Source: an uncultured Actinomycetes bacterium (GTDB lineage Bacteria > Actinomycetota > Acidimicrobiia > Acidimicrobiales > Acidimicrobilacustridaceae). Taken from it: a stretch of DNA of 20,821 nt. The stretch covers positions 1 through 20,821 of the forward strand of contig CAMFLJ010000021.1 in NCBI GenBank assembly GCA_945957335.1. The letters are read 5' to 3'. Both the position numbers and the translations under genes were made by a program. The notes under the pieces are model-generated. The model saw only the letters and a program-made list of their open reading frames with translations, was not told the origin of the DNA and did no database searches. This document shows, in pieces, positions 1 to 9,337 of the stretch; position 1 is the stretch's first letter; each line of letters opens with the position of its first letter.

Positions 1-1554
1 GACGACGGCCGCGGCGAGCGCGGCCTCGGCGGCCCCGAGCGCGGCGTCGCGGACGGCCGCCGCACCGGCCTCGGTGTCGGCTCCCTCCGGGGCCCAGGCC
101 AGGCGCACGCTGCCGTCGCCGTCGGTCGCCTGATCCCCCTCGGTCGTGAGGCCCTCGACCGTCGAGGCAGCAGCGGCATCGAGCACGGCGAGGGCCTCAT
201 CGGCGTCGCCGGCCCGCACGGCCGCGGCGAAGCGCCCGACGGGAGACCCCTCGGGGAAGCGATAGCTGCGGCTGAGCACGGCGACGCAGCCGGTGAGCGG
301 GCCCTCGGGCGCCTCGCGGCCCTCGACCGCGGCGTCGACCGCGGGGCCGGCGATGTCGCCGAGCACCGACCCGGCCTCGACGCTGGCGAGCTGGCCCGGG
401 TCGCCCACGAGCACGACGCGCGCGTCGGGGCGCACGGCCTCGAGCAGGTGGGCCATCAACGGCAACGACACCATCGAGGTCTCGTCGACGATGACCACGT
501 CGTGCACCAGCGGCTCGTCGCGGCCGTGGCGGAACCGGCCGTCCGGCCACACCCCAAGGCGCCGGTGGATGGTGGTGGCCTCGGCCGCGGCCAGGAGATC
601 GGCCAGCTCGTCGGCGCCGGCGAGGCCGCTCGATCGCAGCCGACCAGCCAGCGCCACGATGCTCTCGCCGAGGCGGGCGGCGGCCTTGCCGGTGGGCGCG
701 ACGAGGGCGATGCGGGTGGTCGGGTCGGCCTCGAGCAGGAGGGCCAGGAGGGTGGCGACGGTGGTGGTCTTGCCGGTGCCCGGCCCGCCGACCAGCACCG
801 ACAGCAGCCCGGCGGCGCCGGCCTCGGCGGCCCGCTGCTGCTCGGGGGAGGCCTCGAACGCTCCGGCGAACGCCGACGCGGCCACCGTCGGTGCGGGCCG
901 GCCGTCGACGGCGACCGCCGAGGCGCGGCGCAGCAGCTCGGCCGCGACGTCGTCCTCGTAGACCCGGTAGCGCTCGAGGTAGAGGCGGGTGCCGTCGAGC
1001 ACCAACGGCAGCGCCCGGCCCGTCGGGGTCGGGGGCACCTCGCCGTCGACGGCGACGGCCACGAGCTCGGCGCACCCGGCGAGCGCGGCGCGCCAGGCCT
1101 CGAGGTCGTCGGGCCAGGGCAGGCCGTCGATGACGGCCGCGGCCACGGTGTCGGCGTCGCCCTCGACCTCGGCCGGCACCGAGCGGCGCACCGAGGTGAG
1201 GTCGAGGCAGACGTGGCCCTGCCGAGGGGCCCGGGCAGCGAGGGCGACGGCCAGGACCACCTGCGCCTCGACCGGGTCGAGCGGGCCGGGCCCGTCGTCG
1301 AGCCCGACGGGCGCCCCGCCGAGCCCACCGAGGCGGGCGAGGGTGAGGGCGATGTGCACGTCGGACGGCCCGAGCACCCCGGCCTCGCGCCACGGCGCCA
1401 GCACGGCGGCCGCGTCGTGGCCGTCGGCCGACGAGGTCGGCGCCGCCGTCGGCGGGTCGGCCGCGGGAGCGGGAGCCGGCACCTCAGCCGCCAGGTCCCC
1501 ACCGGCCGCAGGGGCGTCGTCGAAGCCCTCGAAGAGCGAGCCCTGGCCGCTCAT
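1..1554 (-). CDS. recD: RecD, exodeoxyribonuclease V alpha subunit (5'-3' helicase), C-terminus cut by window edge
   Basis: RecD is the fast 5'-3' SF1B helicase motor of the RecBCD complex. I translated this frame directly; 518 codons are visible and the frame is open to base 1. A Pro/Ala-rich stretch (about 12-45) precedes the RecD N-terminal domain (about 52-165: PSDVHIALTLARLGG, then GHVCLDL). Helicase motifs follow in order: Walker A GGPGTGKT (256-263), APTGKAAARL (286-295), motif II VDETSM (356-361), motif III GDPGQL (384-389) and SRSYRF (428-433). Motifs V and VI lie beyond the edge; E. coli RecD is about 608 residues, so roughly 100 residues are missing. The ATG overlaps the recB stop as ATGA, which implies translational coupling. 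Because motifs and N-terminal domain agree, I am confident it is RecD and not the longer RecD2 type. Confidence 0.95.
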   Translation of the reverse strand, partial: MSGQGSLFEGFDDAPAAGGDLAAEVPAPAPAADPPTAAPTSSADGHDAAAVLAPWREAGVLGPSDVHIALTLARLGGLGGAPVGLDDGPGPLDPVEAQVVLAVALAARAPRQGHVCLDLTSVRRSVPAEVEGDADTVAAAVIDGLPWPDDLEAWRAALAGCAELVAVAVDGEVPPTPTGRALPLVLDGTRLYLERYRVYEDDVAAELLRRASAVAVDGRPAPTVAASAFAGAFEASPEQQRAAEAGAAGLLSVLVGGPGTGKTTTVATLLALLLEADPTTRIALVAPTGKAAARLGESIVALAGRLRSSGLAGADELADLLAAAEATTIHRRLGVWPDGRFRHGRDEPLVHDVVIVDETSMVSLPLMAHLLEAVRPDARVVLVGDPGQLASVEAGSVLGDIAGPAVDAAVEGREAPEGPLTGCVAVLSRSYRFPEGSPVGRFAAAVRAGDADEALAVLDAAAASTVEGLTTEGDQATDGDGSVRLAWAPEGADTEAGAAAVRDAALGAAEAALAAAVV

Positions 1555-4500
1555 GCCGCCGCTCCCCCGGACGGGGCCCCGGCGAGGAGGCGGTCGAGGT
1601 CGAGGATGGCGGCGGTGGGCGGGCGCCACCAGGCCACGCCGGGCCGGCTGCCGTCGTCGGCCACCGCCGAGCCCGGGTGCATGCCCCGCAGGAACAGGTA
1701 GGCGGCACCGCCCAGGTGGGTGTCGGGGTCGTAGCCCCGCAGGCGCCAGCGCAGGTAGCGGTGCAGGGCGACGAGGTAGAGGGTGGCCTGCAGCGGGTAG
1801 CCGTGGTGGGCCATGGCGCCGGCCAGCTCGTCGGGGCCGTAGCGGCCGTCGGGCAGGAGGTTGGTCTTGTAGTCGGCCAGCCAGTAGTTGGCCGAGGCAC
1901 CGGACCCGGTGCGGGCCACGAGGTCGATCGAGCCGGTGAGCAGGCCCGCCACCTCGACCGGGATCGCACCGTCGGCTGCCTCGGCGAACCAGCCCCGCAG
2001 CCGGTCGTCGGCGGGGAGGTGGCCGAGCACGGTGGCGGCCAGCGTGCGGGCGTCGAGGCGACCCAGCTGCAGGTCGAAGGAGAGCTCGTCGAGGCGGTCG
2101 GCGTGCTCGAGGGTGAGCAGCGAACGGTCGCCCATCGGGCCACCGAGCGGGGTGGCCAGGGCGACGAGCAGTCCCTCCGCGAGCGCGTCGGGGGTGGTGG
2201 GCAGGGCCCGGTAGTGCAGGAGCTCGGCGATGCGCTCGCGGAGCTGGTCGTCCAGGTCGGGTGCGGTGAAGTCGACGCGCTCGAGCACGGAGTGCACGAG
2301 CGTGCCGAACGCGGTGCCCGCCGGCGCGCCCTGCAGCGGCGTGGCCGTCGGTACCACGGCGGGCGAGACCTCGAGCGGCGGCACGACGTCGCTCGGCTCG
2401 TCGACGCCACCCATGGTCGGGAGGTCGAGCTCGGCGGCCTCCTCGGCCAGCTGCTCGATGCGGTCCTTGATCGACGAGAACGACCACCGATACCAGGAGG
2501 TGTCGAGCGGGCGGTCGGCCGAGGCCACGCGCAGCTCCGGCCGGTCCCCGTCGTCGGTGCGACGCAACCGGGGTCGGTGCTCGGGGACCACGACGGGCAC
2601 CTCGGAGATCACGTCGGTCGCGTTCGGGAACATGGGCGACGCGCCCTCGACGGCGCCGGCCTCGTGCAGCAGGTCGCCGAGCGGCGAGCGGACGGTGTTG
2701 TTGTTGCCGACCGGGGTCCACCACACGACGAGGCGGTGCTCGGCCCGGGTGAGGGCGACGTAGAGCAGGCGCGAGTCCTCGCCGTTGCGCTCGGCCTTGT
2801 CGGCATCGAGCAGCGCCTTGAAGGGCTTGGCCTCGCTCTTGGTCGGGAGCATCTTGTTCGTGTCGATCAGCCGCTCACCGTCGACATCGGCGTGGGGGAC
2901 GCCCTGGAGGTTGGGCCGCTTGCGCCACAGGGTGGGGCACAGCACCACAGGGAACTCGAGCCCCTTCGACCGGTGGACGGTGAGGACCTTCACCGTGTCG
3001 TCGTCGCGGTCGATGCGCCGCGAGAGCAGCTCGGGGGCCACCGCGTTCTCGTCGGCGAGGTCGGGGTCGAGGAGGCCGTCGAGGACCGAGAGCAACGCCG
3101 ACGCCGCCGTGGATCGACCACCCACAGACGCCTGCATCAGCTCGAGCAGATGGTCGAGGTCGGTGAGGTCGCGCTCGCCGCCCGCCCGGGTGAGCACCCG
3201 CCGCATGAGGCCCTCGGCGCGCAGCTGCGCCATCAGCGAGGCGAGACCGCCGGTGGCCAGGCTCAGCGCCCATCCGCGGAGGCGCTCGACGAGCGCGCCC
3301 AGGCCGTCGCCGCCGTCGGCATCCAGCGCGTCGAGCTCGGCAGGGCTGAGCCCGACGAACCAGCTGAGCCCCGCCGCCTTCGCCCGGGGCAGGGACGACG
3401 GCCGCTCGAGCGCCGACAGGAGGATCCGCCACTGGGCGGCCGCGGCGCTGTCGAGCACCGAGTCGTTCGACGACGAGGCGGCGGGCACACCCGCCGAGGA
3501 GAGCTGGGCCACGATGGCGGTGGCATCCGCGTTGGACCGCACGAGGACGCCGATGTCGGAGGCGGCGAGGGGCCGAGGCCCGCCCTCGGACCGAGGGTCG
3601 TCGATGGTGACCTCCCCGAGCATGCGCACGACCTCCGCCACGAGATCGCGACGGGCCGCGGCGTTGGCCTCGTCGGTGCCGAGCTCGGGATCGATCACGC
3701 GGAGGTGGAGGGAACGGGCCTCGGCCGGATCGTGCAGGACGACGGGGTGGTCGCGCTCGGCCGCCCGCACCGGCTGGAAGGCCACGTCGGGGGAGCCGAA
3801 CGTGTAGCCGGTGAACAACCGCTCGAGCCCGGCCAGCATCGAGGCGTCGGAGCGCCAGTTGGTACCGAGGCTGGTGCGGGTGCCGGCCAGGGACCGGGCA
3901 TCGAGGTAGGCCGAGAGCTCGGCCGAGCGGAAGCGGTAGATCGACTGCTTCGGATCACCCACCACGATGACGGTCACGGGGTCCGGCGGATCGCAGAACG
4001 CGGTGCGGAAGATGTCCCACTGGACCCGGTCGGTGTCCTGGAACTCGTCGATCATCACGACCTTGAACCGCTGGCGCAGCACCGCCTGGGTGGCAGCCAG
4101 CGAAGGGCCCCGCAGGAGGTCGCGGGCCTCGACGAGGAGGCTGTCGAACGTGCGGCGGCGGGCAGCCGATCGGCGGCGCTGCACCTCGGCCACGACAGCG
4201 TCGACCAGCTCGATGACCTGCTCGATCTGCTCGGCCCGCTCGTGCTGGGCGGGCTTGAGGTCCGCGGGGTCGGGCCGGTACATCACCGCGTCGGGGATGC
4301 GCAGGCGAAGACGGACGGCCTGCGCGACCCGGTTGACCTCGACCGGCCAGCGCCCGGCGGCGCCGTAGCGGGCGAGGAAGAGGTCGTTGACCACCTCGTC
4401 GACATCGGAGTCGTCGGCGGTGAACGCAGCGTCGGCGGCCGAGCCCGAGCCGGTGGCCACGACCCGCGAGCAGAACCCGTGGATGGTGGAGATCGTGGCG

Positions 4501-4850
4501 GTGTCGAACTCGGCCAGGGCATCGACGACGCGCTGGAGGCGTACCGGGCGCTGCTCGGGGTCGGCGAGCAGCAGGTCGACGACCTCGTCGTCGGACGGCT
4601 CGCCGGTCTCGAGGTGGCGGGCGGCCTCGACGAGCTTGTCGCGGATCCGCCCCCGCAGCTCGGCCGTGGCCGCCTCGGTGAACGACACGACGCACAGCTC
4701 GGACGCCTGCAGGCCCGTCTCGGCGACGTACCGCGTGACCAGCCCTGCGAGCGAGTAGGTCTTGCCGGTGCCGGCGCTGGCCTCGAGCACGGTGAGGCCC
4801 GACGGCAGGACCGGATCGGTGATGGAGAACTCGGGGAATGCGTCGGTCAC
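1551..4850 (-). CDS. recB: RecB, exodeoxyribonuclease V beta subunit (3'-5' helicase and nuclease)
   Basis: RecB is the 3'-5' UvrD-type helicase and the only nuclease of RecBCD; it resects double-strand breaks and loads RecA after Chi. The 1099 residues are near the usual length (E. coli about 1180). Visible motifs: Walker A ASAGTGKT (24-31), Ia SFTEAATAELRGRIR (56-70), TIHGFCSR (122-129), motif II IDEFQDTD (267-274), motif III GDPKQSIYRFRSAE (298-311), motif IV NWRSD (331-335), motif V TVHRSKGLEFPVV (624-636), motif VI LYVALTRAEHRLVVWW (696-711). The C-terminal nuclease domain keeps GSIDLV (D976) and LADYKTN (D993, K995), then YLFLRGM (1051-1057). Start is GTG at 4850, overlapping the recC stop as GTGA; the stop overlaps recD as ATGA. 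The nuclease residues separate it from a plain UvrD helicase, and its partners separate it from AddA. Confidence 0.97.
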   Translation of the reverse strand: MTDAFPEFSITDPVLPSGLTVLEASAGTGKTYSLAGLVTRYVAETGLQASELCVVSFTEAATAELRGRIRDKLVEAARHLETGEPSDDEVVDLLLADPEQRPVRLQRVVDALAEFDTATISTIHGFCSRVVATGSGSAADAAFTADDSDVDEVVNDLFLARYGAAGRWPVEVNRVAQAVRLRLRIPDAVMYRPDPADLKPAQHERAEQIEQVIELVDAVVAEVQRRRSAARRRTFDSLLVEARDLLRGPSLAATQAVLRQRFKVVMIDEFQDTDRVQWDIFRTAFCDPPDPVTVIVVGDPKQSIYRFRSAELSAYLDARSLAGTRTSLGTNWRSDASMLAGLERLFTGYTFGSPDVAFQPVRAAERDHPVVLHDPAEARSLHLRVIDPELGTDEANAAARRDLVAEVVRMLGEVTIDDPRSEGGPRPLAASDIGVLVRSNADATAIVAQLSSAGVPAASSSNDSVLDSAAAAQWRILLSALERPSSLPRAKAAGLSWFVGLSPAELDALDADGGDGLGALVERLRGWALSLATGGLASLMAQLRAEGLMRRVLTRAGGERDLTDLDHLLELMQASVGGRSTAASALLSVLDGLLDPDLADENAVAPELLSRRIDRDDDTVKVLTVHRSKGLEFPVVLCPTLWRKRPNLQGVPHADVDGERLIDTNKMLPTKSEAKPFKALLDADKAERNGEDSRLLYVALTRAEHRLVVWWTPVGNNNTVRSPLGDLLHEAGAVEGASPMFPNATDVISEVPVVVPEHRPRLRRTDDGDRPELRVASADRPLDTSWYRWSFSSIKDRIEQLAEEAAELDLPTMGGVDEPSDVVPPLEVSPAVVPTATPLQGAPAGTAFGTLVHSVLERVDFTAPDLDDQLRERIAELLHYRALPTTPDALAEGLLVALATPLGGPMGDRSLLTLEHADRLDELSFDLQLGRLDARTLAATVLGHLPADDRLRGWFAEAADGAIPVEVAGLLTGSIDLVARTGSGASANYWLADYKTNLLPDGRYGPDELAGAMAHHGYPLQATLYLVALHRYLRWRLRGYDPDTHLGGAAYLFLRGMHPGSAVADDGSRPGVAWWRPPTAAILDLDRLLAGAPSGGAAA

Positions 4851-7800
4851 GACGCGACCTCCACGTCACCACCGTCGCCGGCGGGCCGCAGCGACAGCCC
4901 GGTGGTGGCCTCGAAGGCCCCCCAGAGCTGGTCGGCCCACCACCGCACGCGAGCACCGCGACCCGGTGCGCACGGCTCGTCGTCACGAAGGGCCAGCTCG
5001 AGCACCTCGTCGAAGTCCGTGCCGAGCGCGGCGGCCACCCAGCGGTCGGTGCAGTCGCCCATCAGACCCGTGCCCATCGGGGTGCGCCACGCCTTGGTGG
5101 CCGCGTTCAGGCCGTCGGGCTCGCACCACAGCGCGTAGGAGGTGGCCGCCACCAGCGGGAGGGCGTCGCACAGCGCCCGGGCACAGAGCTGGTCGAGGAA
5201 GGCCAACGCCTCGAGGGCCTGGTCGGGGCCGAGGACCGACACGCGCTGCACCTCGACCTTGGCGGCGTCACCGGTGGGGGCGCGCCCCACCGTCACGACC
5301 TCCCAGGGCGTGTCGGGGTCGGACGCCGTGAGCGCGGCCGCCCGCACCCAGGCCCGCAACAGGTCCTTGGGACCGACCCGGGACGCCGTGACGTTGACCA
5401 CGAGGTGGCGGCACACCCCGACGACGGTGCCCGACAGCCGGCGGGCACCGGTGGGCAGCTCGACCACGGTGTCGAGGGCGATCGGCACGGGATCGTGGGC
5501 GACGTCGCCGAGCGCGTCGAGCAGCGCGGCGTGGAGCGCGTCGACCCGGCGTCGGGACTCGGCGAGGGCCTCGGCCCCGAACCCGAGCGGCGGCACCGCG
5601 CCCCGTCGGCGCTCGACGGCCTCCCACGCCTCCTCGGTGGCGGCGATGTCGGCGGGGTCGCAGGCCAGGCGCACCTTCAGCAGGCGGTCGGTGAGGGTCC
5701 AGGTCTCGAGCCCGACCAGCTTCAGGGGGATGCCGTCGTCGCGCTCCTCGTCGGCGCGGGGCAGCGACAGGCCGAGGCGGTGGCGCAGGAAGAGCTCGGG
5801 GGCGTTGAGGCAGGCCGTGATCATCCGATCGAGCTCGAGGAGCGGGACCACGCCCTCGCCCGTCACCGGGCGCGGCTCGAGAGGAGCGGCGAGGAACGTG
5901 CGGGCCTCGGTGGTCTGGTCGCGCCGGGCGATGGCGGCATCGAGGGCACCGCGGTCGAAGGTCCAAGGCTGGTTCGGGATGCCGAGCTTCCCGGGCAGCA
6001 ACGCCTTCTCGGACCACGCCTGGCGGGGGTGGTCGACGGTGATGGCGGAGCTGGCCTTCGGGGCCTTGGTGCCGTCGACCTCGGGCGCGGGCAGGTGCAC
6101 GGTGGCGTCGACGAGGTCGAGCAGCTCGGCCACGGCCACCACTGCGGGCAGCTCTGCGTTGGTGCGGATGTCGTGGCCGGTGCTGAACAGCAGGAGCCGG
6201 TCGTCGGCGGCGAGCACGGCGTCGAGCAGCTGGGCCCGCTGCTCGCTGCGGGCGTCGCGGTCGCCGATGCAGGGCCGGGCCGAGACGAGGTCCTCGGAGG
6301 AGGGGAGGCTGCCGACGGCGACGTCGTCGTCGAGCCCGAGCAGGCACACCACCCGATGGGGCACCCCGCGCTGGGCGGTGAGCGACGAGACGGTGACGGC
6401 GCCGGTGCCGAAGCGGGGCCGGCCGGCGGCGGCGGTGAGGCGGCCCCGCAGGAGGGTGGCCAGCTCGGCGGGCTCGACGACCGTGGCCCGGGGCTCACCG
6501 TCGACGGAGGCCTCGGTGCGGAGGTCCTCGAGGGTGCGCTCGACGGCCTGCCACTGCCACGACTCCGTGTCGGGCACCGCGCAGAGCTCGGCGAGCGACT
6601 CGGCCAGCGCCGTGCACCAGCCGTCGACGTTGGCCGGGGTGGAGAGGCGCTCGACGGCCCGGCCGAGGCGGGCGACGAGCTCGGCCAGCGCGCCGGCGAC
6701 CTCGACGTCGGAGCCCTCGACCGTGGGGTGCGGCGCGACCTCGCCCGGGCCGAGGCGGGTGGGGTCGGCGGCCACGGTGGCGCCGACGAGGAGCTGGTCG
6801 AGCGAGGCCCGCCACGTGTGCACCCCGAGGTCGGGCGGCAGGCCGAAGGCCGCCTGGTCGGCCGGGCCCAGGCCCCAGCGCACGTTGGTCTGCTCGGCCC
6901 ACTCGCTGATGCGGGTGAGCGAGTCGGCGTCGAGGCCGAAGCGCAGCCGCACCGGGGGGCGCGAGGCGAAGGCGATGACGGTGCTGGCCCGGAAGCGGCC
7001 CTCGAGCAGGTCGAGCAGGGCGCCGGCCGCGTCGAGCAGCGGGTTGTCCTGGCGGAGGCTGCGGTCGGCGACGCGCACCGGGATGGCGGGCACGCCGTGG
7101 TCGGGGTCGCCGGCGAAGGTGGCCTCGATCAGTGGGGCGAAGCGGCTCGGGTCGGGGCACAGCACGGCGATGTCGCGGGCCTCGAACCGCGGCCGCCCGT
7201 CGTCGAGCTTCTGGAACAGGTGGAGCAGTGCGTCGCGCAGCACCTCGACCTGGCGGGCGGGCCCGTAGGCGCGATGCCACCTGATGCTGTGGTCGGTGGC
7301 CGGATCGAGGATCGTGCGCCGGTCGGCCTCGCCGTCGGCCACCGCCTTGGGCGGCTCCTGGTCGGCGCGGATGCCGTGCTGGATGCGGGCCAGCAGCGTG
7401 GGCCGATGGACGTCGGCGGCCAGCTCGGGCACGGCCGGGACGTCGGGCAGGGCGGCCCCGGCCCCGAGCACGGCGTCGACCAGCAGGAGGTTGGCCTCGC
7501 GCGAGGCGCGCCCCCAGCCGGTGACGAGCGGGTTGCCGGCGCCTACGGGCACCGTCGGGTCGGTCCGCTCGACCGGCAGCTCGAGGGGCCTGCCCTCCAG
7601 CCGCTGCCGGGTGACCTCGCGCCACCGCTCGGCCGATGCCGCGGGAGCGAGGACGTGGACCTCGCGGTGGCGGGCCAGCGCGGTGAGCACGTCGAGGTGG
7701 GGCGACGGCAGCGACGCCAGGCCGAACACCGACACGCGCTCGGGGACGTCGGCAGGCACGTCGCCGGCGGCGATGCGCTCGACCGCGGCCCGCAGGAGCT

Positions 7801-8335
7801 GCTCGTCGGTGGGCCCTCCGAGGTGCTCCTGCACCGCACGCCACAGGACCGGTTGCCAGGCCTGGTGGGACTCGATGGGGGCGCCCACGCCGTCGACGTC
7901 GCGGCCCTCGCTCCAGGCCCGCACCATGTGGGGCCGGTAGAGCGTGTAGCGGTCGAAGAGGTCGGCGATGGCCCTGGCCCGCACGGCGTCGGTGGGCTGG
8001 CCGAGCTCGGCCCCCAGGTGCTGGAGCACGTCGTGCACAGCCCAGGTGAGCGGGCCGGTGGCCCAGCGGCCGATGCCCGTGCCCTCGCCCACCGCCCGGG
8101 CCACGACCGCGGCGGGGAAGACCATCTCGACGTTGGCGAGGATGCCGTCGGCGGCCTCGGGCGAGGTGGCACCGACGCGTGCGGCCAGGCGCGCCACGAG
8201 CCACGCCTGCACGCCGCCGCCGGGGACGGCGACGAGCTCGGGCGTGAAGGGGTCGTCGAGCGGGGGCTCGAGGACCGCGGCCAGGTGGTCGGCCAACGGC
8301 TCCAGCGACCCCGCCACGGTCAGGTGGAACGCCAT
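4847..8335 (-). CDS. recC: RecC, exodeoxyribonuclease V gamma subunit (Chi recognition)
   Basis: RecC is the scaffold of RecBCD: it splits the duplex, reads Chi in a channel made from dead helicase folds, and hands strands to RecB and RecD. From the chosen ATG it has 1162 residues, close to E. coli RecC (1122). Family landmarks: LVAVPGGGVQAWLVARLA (about 34-51), SVFGLASLPSPHLDVL, DIAVLCPDPSRF (about 385-396), IPVRVADRSLRQDNPLLDA, SSLTAQRGVPHRVVCLLGLDD (about 645-668), and PSSEDLVSARPCIGDRD with RLLLFSTGHDIRTNAELP. No ATP-binding P-loop is seen, as expected. A GTG 45 bases upstream (8380) is also open, but it lies in a hairpin; the ATG at 8335 is preceded 7 bases upstream by TAACCT and starts where RecC homology begins. 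It is the first gene of the recCBD operon. Confidence 0.95.
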   Translation of the reverse strand: MAFHLTVAGSLEPLADHLAAVLEPPLDDPFTPELVAVPGGGVQAWLVARLAARVGATSPEAADGILANVEMVFPAAVVARAVGEGTGIGRWATGPLTWAVHDVLQHLGAELGQPTDAVRARAIADLFDRYTLYRPHMVRAWSEGRDVDGVGAPIESHQAWQPVLWRAVQEHLGGPTDEQLLRAAVERIAAGDVPADVPERVSVFGLASLPSPHLDVLTALARHREVHVLAPAASAERWREVTRQRLEGRPLELPVERTDPTVPVGAGNPLVTGWGRASREANLLLVDAVLGAGAALPDVPAVPELAADVHRPTLLARIQHGIRADQEPPKAVADGEADRRTILDPATDHSIRWHRAYGPARQVEVLRDALLHLFQKLDDGRPRFEARDIAVLCPDPSRFAPLIEATFAGDPDHGVPAIPVRVADRSLRQDNPLLDAAGALLDLLEGRFRASTVIAFASRPPVRLRFGLDADSLTRISEWAEQTNVRWGLGPADQAAFGLPPDLGVHTWRASLDQLLVGATVAADPTRLGPGEVAPHPTVEGSDVEVAGALAELVARLGRAVERLSTPANVDGWCTALAESLAELCAVPDTESWQWQAVERTLEDLRTEASVDGEPRATVVEPAELATLLRGRLTAAAGRPRFGTGAVTVSSLTAQRGVPHRVVCLLGLDDDVAVGSLPSSEDLVSARPCIGDRDARSEQRAQLLDAVLAADDRLLLFSTGHDIRTNAELPAVVAVAELLDLVDATVHLPAPEVDGTKAPKASSAITVDHPRQAWSEKALLPGKLGIPNQPWTFDRGALDAAIARRDQTTEARTFLAAPLEPRPVTGEGVVPLLELDRMITACLNAPELFLRHRLGLSLPRADEERDDGIPLKLVGLETWTLTDRLLKVRLACDPADIAATEEAWEAVERRRGAVPPLGFGAEALAESRRRVDALHAALLDALGDVAHDPVPIALDTVVELPTGARRLSGTVVGVCRHLVVNVTASRVGPKDLLRAWVRAAALTASDPDTPWEVVTVGRAPTGDAAKVEVQRVSVLGPDQALEALAFLDQLCARALCDALPLVAATSYALWCEPDGLNAATKAWRTPMGTGLMGDCTDRWVAAALGTDFDEVLELALRDDEPCAPGRGARVRWWADQLWGAFEATTGLSLRPAGDGGDVEVAS

Positions 8336-8342
8336 CGAGGCG

Positions 8343-8348
8343 AGGTTA
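8343..8348 (-). promoter_or_regulatory. Putative -10 box of the recCBD operon (leaderless)
   Basis: On the minus strand TAACCT lies 7 bases before the recC ATG at 8335, with no Shine-Dalgarno sequence between. This spacing would start transcription at or next to the ATG. No convincing -35 is visible. Inference from position and sequence only. Confidence 0.45.
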
Positions 8349-8364
8349 CCCACCCCCTGTGACA

Positions 8365-8388
8365 GCCCCCGGGTGGTCACCCGGGGGC
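8365..8388 (-). terminator. Hairpin between the VOC gene and recC
   Basis: An 11-pair perfect inverted repeat (cccccgggtg / cacccggggg plus an outer G-C pair) is separated by 2 bases. It sits 20 bases after the VOC gene stop (8408) and before recC. It has no T run after it, so it is a stem-type or Rho-assisted terminator candidate. Confidence 0.5.
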
Positions 8389-8407
8389 CGGACCGCCGAC
8401 GGTCAGG

Positions 8408-9184
8408 TCACGGCTGCGGCGTGTCCTGGTGGAGCTTGAACATGGCGCCCATCGGGTCGGTGAGGGTGGCCAGGCGCCCGTAGGGGGTGTCCTCGGGAGC
8501 CATCACCACGGCCCCGCCGAGCGTCTCGACGAGGGCGCACGACGCATCGATGTCGGCCACGTCGAAGTACACCGACCAGTGGTTCGGCACGCCCTCGGGC
8601 AGGAACCCGGAGGCGTCCATCACCCCGGCGTACTGGAGGTCGCCCTCGACCTCGGTGACGTAGCGGAACTCGGGCGTGTCGCTCTCGACCCGGGTGTCCC
8701 AGCCGAACACGTCGCGGTAGAAGCCGATCGAGCCGTCGAGGTCGCGGGTGTGCAGCTCGAACCAGCCCGGCGCCCCCGGCTCCATCCAGGTGGCGAAGCC
8801 GCGGTGCTCACCCGGCTGCCACATGCCGATCATGGCGCCGGCGCTGTCGGCGGCCACCACCATCACCCCCAGGTCACCGACCGCCATCGGGCCGGCGAAG
8901 ACCTGGCCGCCGTGCTCCTTGGCGCGTGCGACCGCGGCCTCGGCGTCGTCGACCTCGAGGTACACCGACCACACGTCGGGCATCTCCTGCTCCATCTTCG
9001 GCATGAGCCCGGCGATCCACCGGCCGTCCTTGGTGAAGTTGGCGTAGCCCCCGAACTGCGGGTCGCCGTCCTCGCAGCCCCAGCCGAGCAGCTCGCCGTA
9101 GAAGGCGCGGGCCCGCTCGGCGTCGCCCGACATCAGGTCGACCCAGCAGGGGCTTCCCAGCGGTGCGTTCTCTCGTGCGCTCAT
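8408..9184 (-). CDS. Two-domain VOC family (glyoxalase/bleomycin-resistance fold) protein, CFP30B-like
   Basis: 258 residues containing two tandem VOC domains (about 10-125 and 137-253). Each opens with the typical strand and helix: PCWVDLMSGDAERARAFYGELLGW (12-35) and GWFELHTRDLDGSIGFYRDVFGW (140-162), and each closes with a D/A-rich turn and a hydrophobic strand (AADSAGAMIGMWQP; LTDPMGAMFKLHQ). Length and layout match the mycobacterial 27 kDa antigen CFP30B (Rv0577) type. The substrate cannot be told from sequence. The ATG at 9184 is chosen because AGGAGG-like bases (cctcc on plus, 9193-9197) lie 8 bases upstream. An in-frame ATG at 9247 would add 21 Thr/Pro-rich residues. It is divergent from the reductase gene at 9338. 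Confidence 0.88.
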   Translation of the reverse strand: MSARENAPLGSPCWVDLMSGDAERARAFYGELLGWGCEDGDPQFGGYANFTKDGRWIAGLMPKMEQEMPDVWSVYLEVDDAEAAVARAKEHGGQVFAGPMAVGDLGVMVVAADSAGAMIGMWQPGEHRGFATWMEPGAPGWFELHTRDLDGSIGFYRDVFGWDTRVESDTPEFRYVTEVEGDLQYAGVMDASGFLPEGVPNHWSVYFDVADIDASCALVETLGGAVVMAPEDTPYGRLATLTDPMGAMFKLHQDTPQP

Positions 9185-9192
9185 CGTCGTGT

Positions 9193-9197
9193 CCTCC
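9193..9197 (-). promoter_or_regulatory. Shine-Dalgarno site of the VOC gene
   Basis: GGAGG on the minus strand, 8 bases before the ATG at 9184. It decides this start over the upstream in-frame ATG at 9247. This gene is unlike many neighbours, which lack any such site. Confidence 0.7.
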
Positions 9198-9325
9198 GGA
9201 GGGCCGGGCCCGTCCGGGCGGCGGCAAGGGGTGGTCGTGGTGGTCATGGGGTCAGACGGCGGAGGCGGCCCGGACTCATCGGTGGCGGTCGCGGCCGGCG
9301 CGGCGCGAACGCGACGGCACGGTGC

Positions 9326-9331
9326 GACGCT
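9326..9331 (+). promoter_or_regulatory. Putative -10 box, leaderless start of the reductase gene
   Basis: GACGCT is followed by exactly 6 bases and then the GTG start at 9338. The same arrangement, TGCGAC(A/G)CT then 6 bases then the start codon, occurs at 12373. No -35 is obvious. Confidence 0.4.
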
Positions 9332-9337
9332 GGGAAC

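Noticed and set aside
1677..5138. Open frame of 1153 codons on the plus strand opposite recB
   Set aside because: Same artefact: compositional, no domain, covers the recB/recC junction, and recB motifs on minus are intact.
1551..8335. AddAB or AdnAB helicase-nuclease instead of RecBCD
   Set aside because: Three subunits with a RecD motor, one nuclease domain (in RecB) and a motif-less RecC; no iron-sulfur cysteine cluster beside the nuclease as in AddB/AdnA.
4838..8362. Very long open frame (1174 codons) on the plus strand opposite recC
   Set aside because: Shadow of recC caused by the high GC content and third-position bias; the translation is low-complexity Gly/Arg/Val/Glu without domains, while the minus frame is clear RecC.
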